Positions 1-9,000 of a stretch of DNA of 64,000 nt are shown here, piece after piece. The stretch covers positions 248,001 through 312,000 of the forward strand of contig JACJYV010000001.1 in the NCBI GenBank assembly GCA_020635905.1, given 5' to 3'. Source of the stretch: Bacteroidia bacterium. Its GTDB lineage: Bacteria; Bacteroidota; Bacteroidia; J057; JADKCL01. The notes beneath the pieces are model-generated. The model searched no databases and had not been told where the DNA came from. It worked only from the letters and a program-made list of their open reading frames with translations. Within the stretch, counting starts at the first letter, position 1. Each line of letters opens with the position of its first letter. A program made the translations under genes and the position numbers.

Positions 1-90
1 CTCGCGGTGGGATTTCACCCAGCCTTGTACCAGTACTTTTTGGTTCTCAGGCGCATGCCCGATCAATTCAGCAATTTTGGTGCGTTTCAT
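1..90 (-). CDS. asnS: Asparagine--tRNA ligase, N-terminal fragment (runs off the window)
   Basis: Only the first 30 codons are present; the gene continues past the left edge. The frame starts at an ATG at 88-90 and reads MKRTKIAELIG followed by VLVQGWVKSHRE. This is the usual beginning of bacterial class II asparaginyl-tRNA synthetase: a short N-terminal helix followed by the first strand of the OB-fold anticodon-binding domain (VxGWV). The enzyme charges tRNA-Asn in the cytoplasm. No catalytic residue is visible in this fragment, so the call rests on the N-terminal signature, which is also shared to some extent by AspS/LysS; AsnS fits best because of the KRTKI start. Confidence 0.75.
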   Translation of the reverse strand, partial: MKRTKIAELIGHAPENQKVLVQGWVKSHRE

Positions 91-147
91 ATTCAAAAAA
101 GTTAGCTGCAGGGGCAGTCAAAGGACCTTCCCACCCACAGGAAGTTT

Positions 148-171
148 AATCAGGTTGCAAAAATCCTGATT
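148..171. other. Short inverted repeat upstream of asnS
   Basis: AATCAGG (148-154) and CCTGATT (165-171) form a perfect 7-bp stem with a 10-nt loop, in the 240-bp gap between asnS and the end of the sensor kinase gene. No T-run follows closely on either strand, so it is a weak terminator candidate; it could be an operator. Nothing else is recognisable in 91-330. Confidence 0.3.
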
Positions 172-330
172 GGGGAGGGATTTTACAAATGGTGGACGCA
201 ATTTCTTTGAGAATAATCAATTTGATTCAATTCCCTCAAAATCTGATTCCTGATTCCTTCTGAAACCCAATTCTCTTTATTTCAAACGACAGGAGCCAAT
301 TGGGATAAGAATTCAGATTCTCAAAACTGA

Positions 331-2259
331 CTAATTCATGGATTGCCAAAAGGTAAAGACTGTTCCTTCACCCAATTTGCTTTTGACCCCAATATTTCCG
401 CCCAATTTATTGGATAGCTCCCGGACTATGGCCAATCCAAGGCCAGTTGATTGCTCTCCTGCAGTTGGGCGGGCCGACAGCTTTTGGAACATTTTAAACA
501 ACTTTTTCTGTTCCTCCTCCGAAATTCCCGGGCCCTCATCTTTGATTGCGATCCCAATTTTTTCACCCTGAGTCAGTACGCTTACTTTAACCCGGGTTTG
601 GGGTTGGGAGAATTTCATGGCATTTGAAAGCAGGTTGTCGAGAATGCGGGTCATGGCATTTCGGTCACTGTTGATGTACAGATTTTCATCGGGAAGGTCC
701 AGGTCAATGGGAATATTTTTGGCCTCAGACTGGTGACGATAGCCCGTAACCAAATCTTCGATGAATAACTGCAGGTCAATTTTTTCGCGGCTCAGTTCGA
801 GTTGCCCCTGCTGAATTTCACTTAGACTTAACAGATCAGCAATCAACTCCTGTCCCCGCTCATTGACTTGCAGAATCATATCAATGAAGCTTTTTTGCTC
901 TTCATTGAGCGGACCCGCAAGTTCAATCAGCTTGAGCAAACCCGTGGATTTGTTGATGGGCGACCGCAGGTCATGGGCAACAATATTGATCAATCCATCT
1001 CTCTCGCGGTTCAGGTCTTCCAGTTCCATATTCCGCTCCAAAATGAGTTTTTGCTGGGTATTAATTTTATGCTGATTGATTTGAAGCTTGATTTTGGCTT
1101 TGCGGTTGATGTAAAAGAGGTACAAAACGCCAATCAGACCCAGCAGCAGAATAATCAATCCAATGACCAGAACCAGGGTGATGGTTCCCCGGTTTTCTCT
1201 TTGTTGTTCAAGGAATTTTATTTCGCTTTCCTGCTGTTCGAAATCAAAGGCCGCCTGGAGTTCCATGCGTTTTTCATCCTCATTTTGTTTCCGCAGGGAG
1301 TCATTCAGGGAAATGAAATTTCTCAACTCGCCCAGGGCGAGGTTGGGCTGGCCCGAGCTTTCATAGATTTGAGCCCCCAACTGGTAGCAATCCAGTAAAA
1401 CTTCTCTTGCATCTGAAGACTCGGCCAGGCTTCTGGAGCTGTCGAGATGGGCCTGGGCCAGGGTAGGTTTCCCCAGGGAAAAATAAGCTTCAGCAATGCG
1501 AACATGGGATTTTGCGACACCCGGCAAATTCCCCGATTTCTGCTTCATTTTCAATGACTTAAGCAAAAGAGGCAAAGCCAGTTCTGGTTCACCTTTTTTG
1601 CTGTGAATATTGCCAATGTTATTCAGGAAAAATGAAATAAGAACCTCGAATCCCAAGTCCTGGGCCTTGCTGAGGCCATCTTCATTGATTTGCAACGCCG
1701 TATCCAGCTCACCCATATCCATGTACACAGAACCAATATTCAGCAGCATGATGGCGACATTCCTTTCGTCATCCATCTGCTCAAAAGCCAGGCGGGTTTG
1801 TTCAAAATACTCAAGCGCCTGGTCCAGATCTCCCTGATCCTTGTAAATGACGGCAATATTATTTTTGGTCTTCGCAATGCTCATGGCATTGCCCAGCTTC
1901 TCATAAATCCTCAGGCCCCGCAGAAAGAAATCCAGGGCCTGGCTATGAACTCCCCTCAATCTGTAAGCACGCCCCATGGAAACGCAGGCGTCTGCAAGGC
2001 CTTCGTTGAAGCCCAGTTCCTCTGCCAGTTCAACTGATTGGGCGCCAAAATGAATGGCTTTTTTCAAATCAACATCTGCATAATCCTGGCATAGCTGGGT
2101 AAGGATTTTTACCCGATGCGTATCGTCGGGCATGGTGGAAAGCAGGTTTTCCAAACTATCCAATTTGAGGTTAGGGATCTGAGCCGCAAGATTCTCAGCC
2201 TGAAAAACAGCTAAAATGCTTACCAAACCCCAAGTGAGCCAATAACAAATCCTTCTCAT
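331..2259 (-). CDS. TPR-containing membrane sensor histidine kinase
   Basis: 642-aa two-component sensor. A signal peptide (about 1-26) leads into a region of tetratricopeptide repeats (about 45-325) that should lie in the periplasm. A single membrane segment (359-385) and a coiled coil (about 386-425) connect to the cytoplasmic kinase: HisKA dimerisation box with phospho-acceptor His429 in VAHDLRSP, then HATPase with N-box Asn542, G1 box DEGPG (574-578) and G2 box GLGLA (606-610). All catalytic boxes are intact. No response regulator lies beside it, so its partner is unknown; this is common for TPR kinases in Bacteroidota. The first Met gives a good signal peptide. It is a standalone gene, 240 bp from its neighbour on each side. 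Confidence 0.93.
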   Translation of the reverse strand: MRRICYWLTWGLVSILAVFQAENLAAQIPNLKLDSLENLLSTMPDDTHRVKILTQLCQDYADVDLKKAIHFGAQSVELAEELGFNEGLADACVSMGRAYRLRGVHSQALDFFLRGLRIYEKLGNAMSIAKTKNNIAVIYKDQGDLDQALEYFEQTRLAFEQMDDERNVAIMLLNIGSVYMDMGELDTALQINEDGLSKAQDLGFEVLISFFLNNIGNIHSKKGEPELALPLLLKSLKMKQKSGNLPGVAKSHVRIAEAYFSLGKPTLAQAHLDSSRSLAESSDAREVLLDCYQLGAQIYESSGQPNLALGELRNFISLNDSLRKQNEDEKRMELQAAFDFEQQESEIKFLEQQRENRGTITLVLVIGLIILLLGLIGVLYLFYINRKAKIKLQINQHKINTQQKLILERNMELEDLNRERDGLINIVAHDLRSPINKSTGLLKLIELAGPLNEEQKSFIDMILQVNERGQELIADLLSLSEIQQGQLELSREKIDLQLFIEDLVTGYRHQSEAKNIPIDLDLPDENLYINSDRNAMTRILDNLLSNAMKFSQPQTRVKVSVLTQGEKIGIAIKDEGPGISEEEQKKLFKMFQKLSARPTAGEQSTGLGLAIVRELSNKLGGNIGVKSKLGEGTVFTFWQSMN

Positions 2260-2500
2260 TATAATATATCTTACCGGGTGAATCCAGCAATAAAAAATCC
2301 ATCAAAAAACGGGGATGTTTGTTGGAGTGGATCAGAATACAAGAAAACTGAGGTCTCCTTTATGGCGAGCATTGACTTGATTAATATATGTCTTTTTTCC
2401 CGATTTAAAAACCTCAGAATGATTTGTTTAGGGCAATCAGGGGATAAAATCCCAAATATTTGTTTCAAACTATGAAAAAAATGATTTTAAGGAGCCCCGC

Positions 2501-2794
2501 CTACTTCACCACAATGAACAAATCCTCATTGTCCTTTTTCATGAAGTACTTCTCGCGGGCAAATCGCTCGAGGGCAAAACGGTCCGTGAAAAGGGCCTCT
2601 TTCTCTTCATTGATGCGTACAATTTCCTTTTGGTAAAAGTCGCGGTCGCGTTTCAGTTCTGCAATCTGGCTTTGCAGTTTCATGCGCGAAACCAGGGCAT
2701 ACTGATCAAAAAACAGCATCCAGATCAATGCCGCGGTACCTACGATCAGGTAGCGGTTTTTGAGGATTTTGAGAACAGATTTGAAGCGTTCCAT
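2501..2794 (-). CDS. FtsB/DivIC-type septum formation initiator
   Basis: 97-aa bitopic protein: basic N-terminus, one membrane segment (about 14-32), then a coiled coil (about 38-75) and the conserved C-terminal motif LERFAREKYFMKK. Members of this family join FtsL and FtsQ in the periplasm at the division site. A longer frame exists upstream (to 2902), but the 36 extra residues look like translated intergenic sequence and the ATG at 2794 gives the normal family length, so that start is used. It lies downstream of eno on the same strand, the usual partner gene of ftsB; a hairpin between them (2975-3008) suggests that read-through is only partial. Confidence 0.88.
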   Translation of the reverse strand: MERFKSVLKILKNRYLIVGTAALIWMLFFDQYALVSRMKLQSQIAELKRDRDFYQKEIVRINEEKEALFTDRFALERFAREKYFMKKDNEDLFIVVK

Positions 2795-2974
2795 TTTGTC
2801 GAATGTATTGGGGACAATTATAGGCCAGAATTTCAGACCTGACAATACCCAATATGCACACCCTCCCCTGCCTTTGCCCACGAGGCTGGACGGTATTTTC
2901 AATTGATTTCAGAGTGATTCAAAAGAATTTTACCCCAAATATCCCCGTCCCAATTTCAAAATAGCCACCAAAAG

Positions 2975-3008
2975 AAAAGTGGCCGGGACATGCGCCCTGA
3001 CCACTTTT
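2975..3008 (-). terminator. Rho-independent terminator after eno
   Basis: AAAAGTGG (2975-2982) pairs with CCACTTTT (3001-3008), and an inner GGG/CCC pair extends the stem. On the minus strand the hairpin is followed by TTTTCTTTTGG. It lies about 65 bp beyond the eno stop codon, before the ftsB-like gene. Confidence 0.65.
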
Positions 3009-3037
3009 CCTGTCTGTCATTAGTCAAAAAACTAACT

Positions 3038-3070
3038 ATCTGACATCTGAAATCTACCCATCTGACATCT
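3038..3070. repeat. 7-bp-period degenerate array, ATCTGAC family
   Basis: Four and a half units on the plus strand with consensus ATCTGAC: units start at 3038, 3045, 3052 and 3060 (one extra base before the last), with a trailing ATCT. The array ends 3 bp before the stop codon of eno at 3074. A looser stretch (TGTCATTAGTCA) lies just to its left. It belongs to the set of heptamer arrays found at gene borders throughout the window. Confidence 0.6.
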
Positions 3071-3073
3071 CTG

Positions 3074-4360
3074 TCAAAGGAATTTCTTCAACACGTGCTT
3101 GCCAAAAATGGCTGATTCGGCCAGTTCCTCCTCAATGCGCAGGAGTTGATTATACTTGGCAATCCGGTCACTGCGGGAAGCAGAACCTGTTTTAATCTGG
3201 CCACTGTTGAGGGCCACTGCCAGGTCGGCAATGAAGGTGTCTTCCGTTTCGCCTGAGCGGTGGGAAATGATATTGGTGTAGCCGTTGCGGGTAGCCAGGG
3301 AAACTGCCTCTATGGTCTCAGTCAGGGAGCCAATCTGGTTGACTTTCACCAGAATAGAATTGGCAATTCCCTCGTCAATGCCGCGGCCGAGGCGCTTCAC
3401 ATTGGTCACGAACAGGTCGTCGCCCACCAGTTGCACTTTGTGGCCGAGAGCCTCAGTCTGGGCTTTCCAGCCTTTCCAGTCATCCTCTGCCATGCCATCT
3501 TCGATGGAGATGATAGGGTAGCGATTGGCCCAGTCTTTCCAGAAATCCACCATTTCTGAGCTGGTGCGTGATTCTCCCGTGCTTTTGAAGGTGTAAAGGC
3601 CGGTTTTGGAATCGTAAAACTCCGTGCTGGCTGCATCCAGAGCGATATAAACATCTTTTCCAGGTTTGAAACCAGCCTTTTCAATGGCCTGCATCACGGT
3701 TTGAATGGCGGCCTCATTGGAAGGAAGATTAGGCGCAAATCCGCCTTCATCGCCCACATTCGTGCTCATGCCCATGCCTTTCAGCACGTCTTTCAGGGTA
3801 TGGAAAATTTCTGCGCCCATGCGCAGGGCTTCCGCAAAAGATTCAGCCCCCACGGGCATCACCATAAACTCCTGAATATCAATGGAATTATCTGCATGCT
3901 CGCCCCCATTCAGAATATTCATCATGGGCACAGGCAGCACGCGGGCATTCACCCCGCCAATGTAGCGATAGAGGGGCAGGCCTTGTTCGGCGGCTGCGGC
4001 GCGGGCTACTGCCAGCGAAGTTCCCAAAATGGCGTTTGCGCCAAGCTTGCCCTTATTTTCCGTTCCGTCCAGGGCAATCAGGGCCAGGTCAATGCCTGAC
4101 TGATCCAGCACGTGCATGCCCTCAATTTCCTGGGCAATGACTTCATTCACATTGTCAACTGCGAGCAAAACCCCCTTGCCTTTATAGCGCTTTTTATCTT
4201 TGTCGCGCAATTCAACTGCCTCATGGGCCCCGGTGGAAGCTCCTGAAGGCACAGCCGCACGGCCAAATGAACCATCTTCTGTGGTCACTTCGACTTCAAC
4301 CGTGGGGTTTCCGCGGGAGTCCAGAATTTCTCTAGCCTGAATACTTTCTATGTAGCTCAT
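3074..4360 (-). CDS. eno: Enolase (phosphopyruvate hydratase)
   Basis: 428 aa, normal length. Interconverts 2-phosphoglycerate and phosphoenolpyruvate in glycolysis and gluconeogenesis. The active site is complete: general acid/base Glu205 (GDEGGFAPN) and Lys339 (ILVKVNQIG), magnesium ligands Asp242, Glu287 (SIEDG) and Asp314 (VGDDLFVTN), and the signature SHRSGETED with His367. A perfect TAnnTTTG element on the minus strand (4465-4472) lies about 105 bp upstream. Downstream are a terminator and an FtsB-family gene. The stop codon is only 3 bp from a 7-bp-period array. Confidence 0.98.
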   Translation of the reverse strand: MSYIESIQAREILDSRGNPTVEVEVTTEDGSFGRAAVPSGASTGAHEAVELRDKDKKRYKGKGVLLAVDNVNEVIAQEIEGMHVLDQSGIDLALIALDGTENKGKLGANAILGTSLAVARAAAAEQGLPLYRYIGGVNARVLPVPMMNILNGGEHADNSIDIQEFMVMPVGAESFAEALRMGAEIFHTLKDVLKGMGMSTNVGDEGGFAPNLPSNEAAIQTVMQAIEKAGFKPGKDVYIALDAASTEFYDSKTGLYTFKSTGESRTSSEMVDFWKDWANRYPIISIEDGMAEDDWKGWKAQTEALGHKVQLVGDDLFVTNVKRLGRGIDEGIANSILVKVNQIGSLTETIEAVSLATRNGYTNIISHRSGETEDTFIADLAVALNSGQIKTGSASRSDRIAKYNQLLRIEEELAESAIFGKHVLKKFL

Positions 4361-4464
4361 AAAGCAATGTGTTATCAGAATCAGCCCCCAGATCAGCTCA
4401 GAAGCAAGCGAAATTCTGCTTTATTTGCCTCTCTGGTTGCCAAAACCGTCTTTAAAAATCGGTT

Positions 4465-4472
4465 CAAAAGTA
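4465..4472 (-). promoter_or_regulatory. Bacteroidota-type -7 element for eno
   Basis: Minus strand reads TACTTTTG, a perfect match to the TAnnTTTG box used by the main sigma factor of Bacteroidota. A TTC (rather than TTG) lies about 19 bp further upstream as a weak -33 element. The start codon of eno is about 105 bp downstream, leaving a leader of roughly 95 nt. Confidence 0.5.
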
Positions 4473-4529
4473 AAAATTTTTTATATTACTTGAAGAATTG
4501 CCAAAAATTTAACTCTGAGTTAATCCCTA

Positions 4530-4985
4530 ATGGACCTGAAAATCCGCACAGCCACCCAGGACGATGCCCCTGCCATCGCCCAGTTTCAACTCAATATGGC
4601 CCAGGAAACCGAAGACAAACAGCTTGATTATCAAACGGTTGTCACGGCTGTTTCTGAGGTTTTCGACGATCCCTACAAAGGCTTTTACCTGGTAGCCCAG
4701 GTGGACGAAAAGGTCGTGGGCAGCCTGCTGATCACCTTTGAGTGGTCGGATTGGCGCAATGCAAACCTGTGGTATTTCCAGTCAGTTTACCTCGTGCCTG
4801 AGTACCGCGGGATGGGAATTTTTTCCAAAATGTACCACGAAGTCATCACCCTGGCCACCAATCACGGCATTTATTCGGTGCGGTTATACGTGGAAAAGGA
4901 CAATCTCCATGCCCAGAAAGTGTACGAAAAACTGGGAATGAAACAACTCCCCTACTACATGTACAACATTGATACCCGCATGTAA
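4530..4985 (+). CDS. GNAT family N-acetyltransferase
   Basis: 151 aa, one GNAT domain. The acetyl-CoA binding motif A is clear: VYLVPEYRGMGIF (86-98), with RGMG as the Q/RxxGxG/A loop, followed by the helix that ends in a motif B region (RLYVEKDNLHAQKVYEKLGM, about 118-137), where the NxxAxxxYxKLGF pattern is typical. The acceptor substrate cannot be predicted. It is divergent from eno with a 169-bp gap, and is the first gene of a short plus-strand pair with the secreted protein downstream (65-bp gap). Confidence 0.9.
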   Translation: MDLKIRTATQDDAPAIAQFQLNMAQETEDKQLDYQTVVTAVSEVFDDPYKGFYLVAQVDEKVVGSLLITFEWSDWRNANLWYFQSVYLVPEYRGMGIFSKMYHEVITLATNHGIYSVRLYVEKDNLHAQKVYEKLGMKQLPYYMYNIDTRM

Positions 4986-5050
4986 TTCCATAAAAACCAA
5001 CGCTTTACCTTAATTTCCTGAATGTCTGTTACCAATTGGGATTCTTTTGA

Positions 5051-5917
5051 ATGAACTCAATTATTGAAGATATGCTACATTCCAACAAACTCCGTTTCCT
5101 TTTGATTTTGCTGGTTTCCTTTCTCGGAAAGGGACTTTTTGCTGCAGAACAAATCACCCTGCTGAAGGCGGTGGAAAATCACCTGATCAATATCAAAGTG
5201 CGTGGCACGGACTGGAGTGATCACGAAGATTATGCCCGGGCCTCGGTGGTGATTCAGGTTGAAAATAAATCCGGGGGTGCAATTGACCTGCTCATCCCGG
5301 CCGGCCAACGCTTCCTGACTGTGGAAAAGGAATTTCAGGACATGCTGGTGACCCAGGAAGTGATCCTGGCTCTGGCCCCGGGCGGCCGCAAACAAGCCGG
5401 TCTGATTGCCTGCTGCACCCAGCTGCATAACATGGGTCCCGGTTCGGGCACTGATTTCACGGTAGGCCCTATGGCAGAGGGACATCTGCTCAAAATTGCG
5501 ACCTACATCAACGAACATCATTTGTACGGAAGCGGCGAATCGCAACAGGCAGTCTGGGTGATCAGCGATGGAAGCCCAATCAATTATGTCTATGACGCCC
5601 CAATGCAGAAATACCTCTCTGAAGTGACCGGCCTGGAAATCACGGAACGGAGCCGCGGGATGAATCGCCCCACCCGCATCGCTACTTTTACGGTCAAAGG
5701 CCGGGTGGAATGGGCCCTGAACGAGCCATCACAGGTCTCCATCGCCATGTATGACAGCACGGGCACCCTGGTCAAATCCATCATTGATGAGTCCCAACAG
5801 CGCGGCAGACACTGGCATTCCTGGCTTTTCACTCAGCGCGAAGGCACCTATACCATGAGACTGACAGTGAATGGCGTGGTGAAAGGCGAGGATAAATATG
5901 TGCTGAAGCGGAGTTGA
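5051..5917 (+). CDS. Secreted protein of unknown function with FlgD-like C-terminal domain
   Basis: 288 aa. A signal peptide ends near residue 31 (GLFAAEQ). The middle part (about 35-200) is not recognised; it holds a Cys-Cys pair (121-122) and a segment on extracellular-type hydrophilic strands. The last 80 residues (about 207-288) resemble the FlgD/sorting-domain type of Ig fold (VSIAMYDSTGTLVKSI, then RGRHWHSW and GTYTMRLTVNG), but the NPS motif of T9SS signals is absent, so secretion beyond the periplasm is not certain. A second ATG at 5075 would also give a good signal peptide. A strong terminator follows at 5947-5972. Confidence 0.75.
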   Translation: MNSIIEDMLHSNKLRFLLILLVSFLGKGLFAAEQITLLKAVENHLINIKVRGTDWSDHEDYARASVVIQVENKSGGAIDLLIPAGQRFLTVEKEFQDMLVTQEVILALAPGGRKQAGLIACCTQLHNMGPGSGTDFTVGPMAEGHLLKIATYINEHHLYGSGESQQAVWVISDGSPINYVYDAPMQKYLSEVTGLEITERSRGMNRPTRIATFTVKGRVEWALNEPSQVSIAMYDSTGTLVKSIIDESQQRGRHWHSWLFTQREGTYTMRLTVNGVVKGEDKYVLKRS

Positions 5918-5946
5918 GGATGGAAGAAGTTTTAGTGGAAACTTAG

Positions 5947-5972
5947 GGCTGAGAGGAATCTCAGCCTTTTTT
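5947..5972 (+). terminator. Rho-independent terminator
   Basis: GGCTGAGA and TCTCAGCC form a perfect 8-bp stem with a GGAA loop, followed by six T. It lies 30 bp after the plus-strand gene ending at 5917. Confidence 0.88.
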
Positions 5973-5998
5973 GTTTTGGGAGAATTTTCCAAAAAAGA

Positions 5999-6034
5999 AA
6001 TGGGGCGGCTCCATTGCGCCGCCCCATTTTTTAG
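5999..6034. terminator. Bidirectional terminator between convergent genes
   Basis: AATGGGGCGGC (5999-6009) and GCCGCCCCATT (6018-6028) form an 11-bp GC-rich stem with an 8-nt loop. A T-run follows on the plus strand, and an A-rich stretch on the other side gives a T-run for the minus strand. It serves the T9SS gene ending at 6056. Confidence 0.85.
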
Positions 6035-6055
6035 AACAAACAAATTGTTTGCTGC

Positions 6056-9000
6056 TTAGTATTTCACATACTTTACAGTCATGGGAGCAGTTTCTTCACC
6101 TTGAATGGTCAAGAAATAAACGCCATCTGCAAGTTTCGAAAGATCTGCTTTACAATTCCCTGCAATTACATCCAATTGAGACTGGAACCAGACCTTTCCG
6201 TCCACGCCAGTTACCTTGAGGTCAACAGAACCTTCGGCGTCAGGAGCCGAGAAAGTCAGGGTCAGATTGCCTGATCCGGGATTTGGCCAGACTGTAATTG
6301 ATGGAATTCCCATTTCAAGACTTCCCTGAATCTGAGGATTTCCAATTGAAGGGCGGATCCTGTCATTGTAGCGGAATGGATGGCCTCTTTCAATGGCATG
6401 AATCATATCCCAGGCAAGGTCATTGAGGATGGAGTTGCTTTCGGCAAGGGCAAGTAGCCAGGCCCTTTCTGAATCTGTTAGCTGATTCCAGGAACCTGTA
6501 TGATCCTGACGATCCAGCTTAATTTTATTCAACATTGCGAAATCACTCCAAAATCCACCAATTCCCTTTAGATCATCCGTAATTTGGGCAGCCCTTACCA
6601 AATCCAGATCCTTTTGAGCGGCCATCAGTTCAAGTGCAAGGAGTTGAGGGCCATTCAAATGATTTTCTATTTTCAACAGATTCATAAACCGATTCCATTC
6701 CTTGCGGTCAGAATTCTGAAGTAAAACTGTCGAAACGGGAGCAGTAACCAAAAAATTCAACTGAAGATTGTCTTTATCCATCCAGTCTCTGAAAGACTCG
6801 AGCAGCACATACTTCATTCCATCCCATTCAAGGGGGAGGTTTTGAGTGACCAGGTCCCGGTAAACATTCTCCTGAATTCTGTTAATGGTATTATCCTGTA
6901 TCATTCCTGCACAGGTTGCCAGGGGTACATACATGGTTCTGGCCGGACGAGTAACATTCCCCACAACGGTCATGCTGTTTTTGGGATGATAATTTCCATA
7001 GAGCACAATTCCTCCCCCTGTTTCAAATACATCGGCGACAAATGGGCCAGTGGAAGCGAAGTCCTGCCAATTGCTGATAAATGCATTTCTACCTCCAAAT
7101 TCGCGTCCTCCAACCCCAGTACCAATGGTTCCAACGAAGTTTTCGAAATACATGCCAATGGTTTCGTAATTATAAAGGTAATTGTCGGTGATCACTGGGA
7201 AGGGATTGTCCACCGTTCCCGAATAGAAATACATGGCGGTTCCTGTTTCCAGAATGCAGTTTCGAACAATTTCAGTATGAAGGAATGCATCCGGGTAGTA
7301 GGAGTTAAGAATATACTCAAGCCCAATTGTCCCGCCACCTTCATTCTTTTTCAATTCGATCGTGTTTCGGGCAATTTCAATCCCAAAATAACTTTCGTAT
7401 GACCCGATGCCAAGATCAAGAATTCCTGAAAGCTTGTTTTCAACAATGGAGGTATTTTTGGAATCATTCATCCTGATACCTACCCCAAAGCCTTCGATTT
7501 CATTATCCCCAAAATATCCCATGTTTACTCTTTCCAGGTAAATGGCCTCTGAGTACACTTCGGGATTCAGGTGTTTCATTTCATTGTGATGGAATAAAAC
7601 CGGGGCGGTTACATCTGTGAAACGTACCGCGTGGATATAGGGATCAATTCCTTCAGTATAGCTGATTTCATTTTCAGAAAACTCGACCCGCTCCTCCAGA
7701 TTTGAACCTTCAATTGCCTGGTGAATATTGGTGAAAAGATTCTCGGTAGCCGTCATAATGGAAGCATCCAACCTGATTCCAAACATGGTATTTGGAATGA
7801 GGGGATCCGTGACTACTCCATTGGAGAAGTGATTTCCTGAAACGAGTCCTTTAAAATTACTTCCGAAGGCAACCAAACCATTGAATTCCGTCGTGATTCC
7901 GGTTGGGAAATCGGGCAAATGTTCATCCCAAACAATGGTGTTTCCAGTAATGTCTCCCTTGAAATTTGGATCCAGGGCAAGGCCAATTGCCTGTTGGCAA
8001 TTATAAAATTCATTGTCGGTGAGGTGTCCGTCTGAATCAAACAGATAAAGAGCACCAAAGCTTCCGTTTTTGAAGGTGCACTCATTGAAATTCCCTGACG
8101 AATTGTCTCTGATGGTTATCCCCTTCCAGGTTTGAGCTTCATCACAGGGCCTGAAAACGGAGTTATTTGCTCTCACAGAACTGCCGTAGGATTCCATTCC
8201 TGCCCCTGGACTGAAAACCATATCCACATTGGTGAGATCAAGGGTGGCGCCGCTTGTTACCTGAAGGATAGTTCCTGGTTCTACCCAGTATTTTCCATGG
8301 AAGGTTGTATTGGTAGAAATAACATTTGAAATATCTGATGGGATTTTAATAAAATCATCATCCACAGGCTGACAACAGAATTGAGGCTGCACCAAAACGG
8401 TTTCAACGTTACTGTTGCAACCATCAGTATTTGTAAGGTAAACCGTGATAATGAAGTCACCCGTATTAGTGTAACAAAAAGGGTTACCCTGCCCACCAGG
8501 ACCTTGCTGGCTGCTTACATCAATAAATGTCCAATGAACAGATGCGATGGGGTCAGAAGATGTCACCGAAAAACAGGTATTGTCGCCGTAACAGATAGAT
8601 GCGGGGCAGTTTACCTGAATATTTGGCCCACACTTCACGAATACCCATTTTGTGCTGTAATCCCATCCTGAACAAGCGTTATAAGCACCAAAGGTGACCC
8701 GGTAGAATTTATCGCAGGTTAAGGAAGGTTCAATATCTACGGGGGAATTGAAAATACCTGAGCCAGAAAAGTTAGCTACCCCCGGGGTAATCACCACATT
8801 GCTGCCAATGCCACTTACCTCATCTACAACAATACTCCATTGGCTCTCCCCTGTGGATGGAGTGCCATTCACCAGAATGGGCTGTCCGGTACAGGCCTCG
8901 GACGGGAGGGTGAATACAGAGTTGGCAGAAGTAGTACAGGGTGGGCAGATTTGAGTTTCGGTATAGAGGTCTACACCTCCAGAAACTGAATTGACGAATA

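Noticed and set aside
868..1398. Plus-strand frame of 176 codons
   Set aside because: It lies wholly opposite the sensor kinase gene, whose domains are intact; the translation shows no family and is an antisense shadow.
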